Positions 63,182 to 64,000 of a DNA stretch of 64,000 nt are shown here, piece after piece. Where the stretch lies: assembly GCF_002135345.1 (NCBI RefSeq), contig NZ_NEGI01000002.1, positions 558,001 through 622,000 on the forward strand. Direction: 5' to 3'. Position 1 is the first letter of the stretch. Each line of letters begins with the position of its first letter. The notes below the pieces were generated by a model, which saw only the letters and a list, made by a program, of their open reading frames with translations, was not told where the DNA came from and did no database searches. The position numbers and the translations under genes are program-made. This DNA is from Acinetobacter sp. ANC 4648 (GTDB lineage: Bacteria; Pseudomonadota; Gammaproteobacteria; Pseudomonadales; Moraxellaceae).

Positions 63182-63613
63182 TTATTCTGGGGTATTCAAT
63201 TGTTGGTCTAACCATTCTTGTAATTGGTTAGCGCGTAATGCACCGCTTATTCTAGCAACTTCCTTGGTTTTATTCAGCAGAACAAGGGTTGGAATACTGC
63301 GAACATGAAAGGCACTACTCAAACGCGGATTGGCTTCGGTATCAATTTTAGCAAAAATAACATGTGGATTATGCTTGGCCACCTCAGCAAAATGTGGTGC
63401 CATCATCTTACAAGGCCCACACCACTCTGCCCACAAATCAATAAAAATGGGTAAATCACTATTACTGATAAAATGACTAAAATTTTGTTCATTCAGTTCA
63501 ATCGGAGCCAATGGAATTAAGGCTTGATGACATTGACCACAATTTGGCTGAGAATCTAATTTATCTTCAGGAATACGGTTTTTAGCGCTACAAGATGGAC
63601 ATACAATAATCAT
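63182..63613 (-). CDS. trxC: Thioredoxin 2 with N-terminal zinc-finger
   Basis: A 143-residue thioredoxin. N-terminal CPSC and CGQC motifs (first 30 residues) bind zinc, and WAEWCGPCKMMAP is the WCGPC active site, with IPTLVLL the cis-Pro loop. It reduces protein disulfides, often under oxidative stress. Its start codon immediately follows the stop of the next gene, which reads into it on the same strand. Confidence 0.94.
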   Translation of the reverse strand: MIIVCPSCSAKNRIPEDKLDSQPNCGQCHQALIPLAPIELNEQNFSHFISNSDLPIFIDLWAEWCGPCKMMAPHFAEVAKHNPHVIFAKIDTEANPRLSSAFHVRSIPTLVLLNKTKEVARISGALRANQLQEWLDQQLNTPE

Positions 63614-64000
63614 CTAGCTCACTCCAATATGTTGATGTAAAAATTCTAACTGGGTCAAAATGGCTTTTTCCAACCATGGTGCATGATAGATATCAAAATG
63701 TGACATATTCCATTCATGATATTGTACGAATGGTGCAATATTGGTTGCCGTTTCTCGACTCGATTCAATCGGAATAAAACTATCTTTTTGCGCAGCAATA
63801 AACAATACGGGCAAATTGATATTCCGAACTGTTTGTATAGGACGATAACGAATTAAGTTAAAAAAGGCGCGTGCAGGAACTTCTCCACTCCAAAAATAAT
63901 CTGGATTTACAATCGACATGTAACCATTATAACTATCTTTGGTTGGTAAAAAGCACAGATCAAAAGGATGAACAACAGGAAAAGTTTTGCTGACCCGTCC
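63614..64000 (-). CDS. Alpha/beta hydrolase, C-terminal part (5' cut by window edge)
   Basis: The frame stays open from the stop at 63614 to the right edge (128 codons), so the start lies outside the window. LPVLFIAAQKDSFIPIESS carries the acidic catalytic residue region and NMSHFDIY the catalytic His. These match the last third of an alpha/beta hydrolase of the dienelactone or X-Pro type. It is directly upstream of trxC with zero gap, implying cotranscription. Substrate unknown. Confidence 0.82.
   Translation of the reverse strand, partial: GRVSKTFPVVHPFDLCFLPTKDSYNGYMSIVNPDYFWSGEVPARAFFNLIRYRPIQTVRNINLPVLFIAAQKDSFIPIESSRETATNIAPFVQYHEWNMSHFDIYHAPWLEKAILTQLEFLHQHIGVS

Noticed and set aside
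1..64000. tRNA, rRNA, CRISPR arrays, insertion sequences
   Set aside because: Scanned by eye on both strands; no cloverleaf, spaced repeats, terminal inverted repeats or transposase motifs were found.

Overview
The window is about 64 kb of chromosomal DNA from a gammaproteobacterium, almost certainly Acinetobacter or a close Moraxellaceae relative. The reasons are AT-rich sequence, a piuA-piuC iron pair, a metX-metW methionine pair, a single-chain class I fumarase, a bifunctional mnmC, and the long (565-residue) form of leuA. The content is nearly all core housekeeping. I found no rRNA, tRNA, CRISPR array, insertion sequence, integrase, phage gene or replication origin.

Layout. 1-5 kb: 3' end of nagZ, an LCM-type methyltransferase, a hydrolase with a PilZ-like tail, and proA. 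5-8.5 kb: ackA-pta acetate pathway. 8.6-12 kb: a Fur-boxed TonB-dependent receptor, a methyltransferase and a candidate 27-residue membrane peptide. 12-19 kb: fumarase, two envelope-type proteins, and the proteostasis cluster tig-clpP-clpX. 19.5-22.6 kb: siderophore receptor piuA and dioxygenase piuC. 22.9-27.8 kb: leuA, metX-metW-Sel1 protein, rdgB. 28-30.4 kb: AEC transporter and tatABC. 30.5-38.7 kb: NRDE protein, lgt, two related small membrane proteins, a Cys/His amidase-like protein and a DUF1963 protein, thyA-folA, a DUF4105 protein, a META lipoprotein and msrA. 38.8-40.7 kb: tonB-exbB-exbD, the energy source for the two receptors. 40.9-44.1 kb: purU, then a TetR regulator divergent from an aldehyde dehydrogenase. 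44.2-50.6 kb: rpmB-rpmG, a Kef-type antiporter, several small unknowns, fabI, a BI-1 protein, orn. 50.7-64 kb: rsgA, rhodanese-grxC-secB, cytochrome b562, coaBC, radC, bestrophin, rnm/yciB/yciI, mnmC, yajQ, thioesterases, trxC and the 3' part of a hydrolase running off the right edge.

The parts that work together most visibly are iron uptake (two receptors, piuC and TonB-ExbB-ExbD, each transcription unit with a Fur-like site), protein quality control (tig, clpP, clpX), Tat export, thymidylate/folate synthesis, and a TetR-aldehyde dehydrogenase unit with two palindromes between the genes.

There is no large accessory island. The least ordinary stretch is 32.3-34.9 kb (duplicated small membrane genes, an amidase-like protein resembling interbacterial effectors, a DUF1963 protein). 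Other points of interest are the hydrolase-PilZ fusion, a tiny membrane ORF, an effector-less coiled-coil anchor protein, and several unexplained leader or intergenic hairpins.
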